Source of the DNA: Nymphaea colorata
Taxonomy: Eukaryota > Streptophyta > Magnoliopsida > Nymphaeales > Nymphaeaceae
Assembly: GCF_008831285.2 (NCBI RefSeq)
Contig: NC_045141.1
Coordinates: forward strand, 9,499,106 to 9,563,105
Length of the DNA: 64,000 nt
Direction: 5' to 3'
Shown here one piece after another: positions 63,847-64,000 of the stretch; positions within the stretch are counted from its first letter, which is position 1; each line of letters starts with the position of its first letter. The notes under the pieces are model-generated. The model was not told where the DNA came from and did no database searches. It saw nothing but the letters and a program-made list of their open reading frames with translations. The position numbers and the translations under genes were made by a program.

Positions 63847-64000
63847 TATCTCTCTTTCTTTTAAATATTTGATTTTGTGATTTTCAAGATCTCCTTCTCT
63901 CTCTCCTTCTTTATATTTCTCTTGTGATCAAGTCTTTATCTTTTATATTCTTTTATTTTTCTTTCAAGATCTTTTTTATCTACCGACTTCACCAAGACCA

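Overview
The window looks like nuclear DNA of a flowering plant. It has one spliced two-exon gene, the start of a pentatricopeptide-repeat (PPR) gene, AT-rich intergenic DNA, and every common class of plant transposon. No bacterial operon, CRISPR array, tRNA or rRNA was seen. The species cannot be named from what is visible.

Gene-bearing end (1-3.9 kb). A PPR gene runs leftward off the edge. About 200 bp away and head-to-head with it is a complete F-box/LRR gene of the SKIP1 type (exons 510-832 and 2703-3276, 298 aa). The GA-rich stretch between them probably serves as a shared promoter.

Nested transposon block (3.9-18.1 kb). A degenerate L1-type LINE on the minus strand is split by a plus-strand Ty1/copia element (7067-17042). 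That copia is itself interrupted by a related minus-strand copia (7514-12101). The outer element's leader, between its primer-binding site and gag, holds fragments of two ribosomal-protein genes: RPL27 in sense and RPS3a in antisense. The inner element has lost its integrase core.

Solo LTRs and degenerate repeats (18.6-27.6 kb). Two solo LTRs are marked by exact 5-bp target-site duplications: 18657-21679 (CAACA) and 23389-26034 (ATGGT). They sit in old, AT-rich, internally repetitive DNA.

DNA transposons (27.6-44.5 kb). A 4.5-kb hAT element (27605-32131) has an exact 8-bp target duplication and a broken BED/DUF659/dimerisation transposase. A 1.14-kb non-autonomous hAT-like element (37001-38140) also has an exact 8-bp duplication and carries about 9.5 copies of a 49-bp minisatellite. 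Around 41.7-43.4 kb is a run of short open, splice-site-bounded exon-like segments of unknown identity.

LTR retrotransposon block (46.8-64 kb). This holds a four-copy 115-bp tandem repeat and a non-autonomous element with two direct LTRs and only about 230 bp of internal DNA (about 47.7-53.9 kb). Next come a decayed minus-strand Ty3/gypsy polyprotein (53.95-58.16 kb) with its own 5' LTR, a CACTA-like terminus, and a second copy of the 23.4-26.0 kb LTR family entering at 62172 in the opposite orientation.

Only the two cellular genes at the left end look functional. Everything else is transposon-derived, repetitive or unassigned. I found no convincing new biological system. The most unusual observations are the ribosomal-gene fragments in the copia leader, the minisatellite-bearing hAT element and the unassigned exon cluster.
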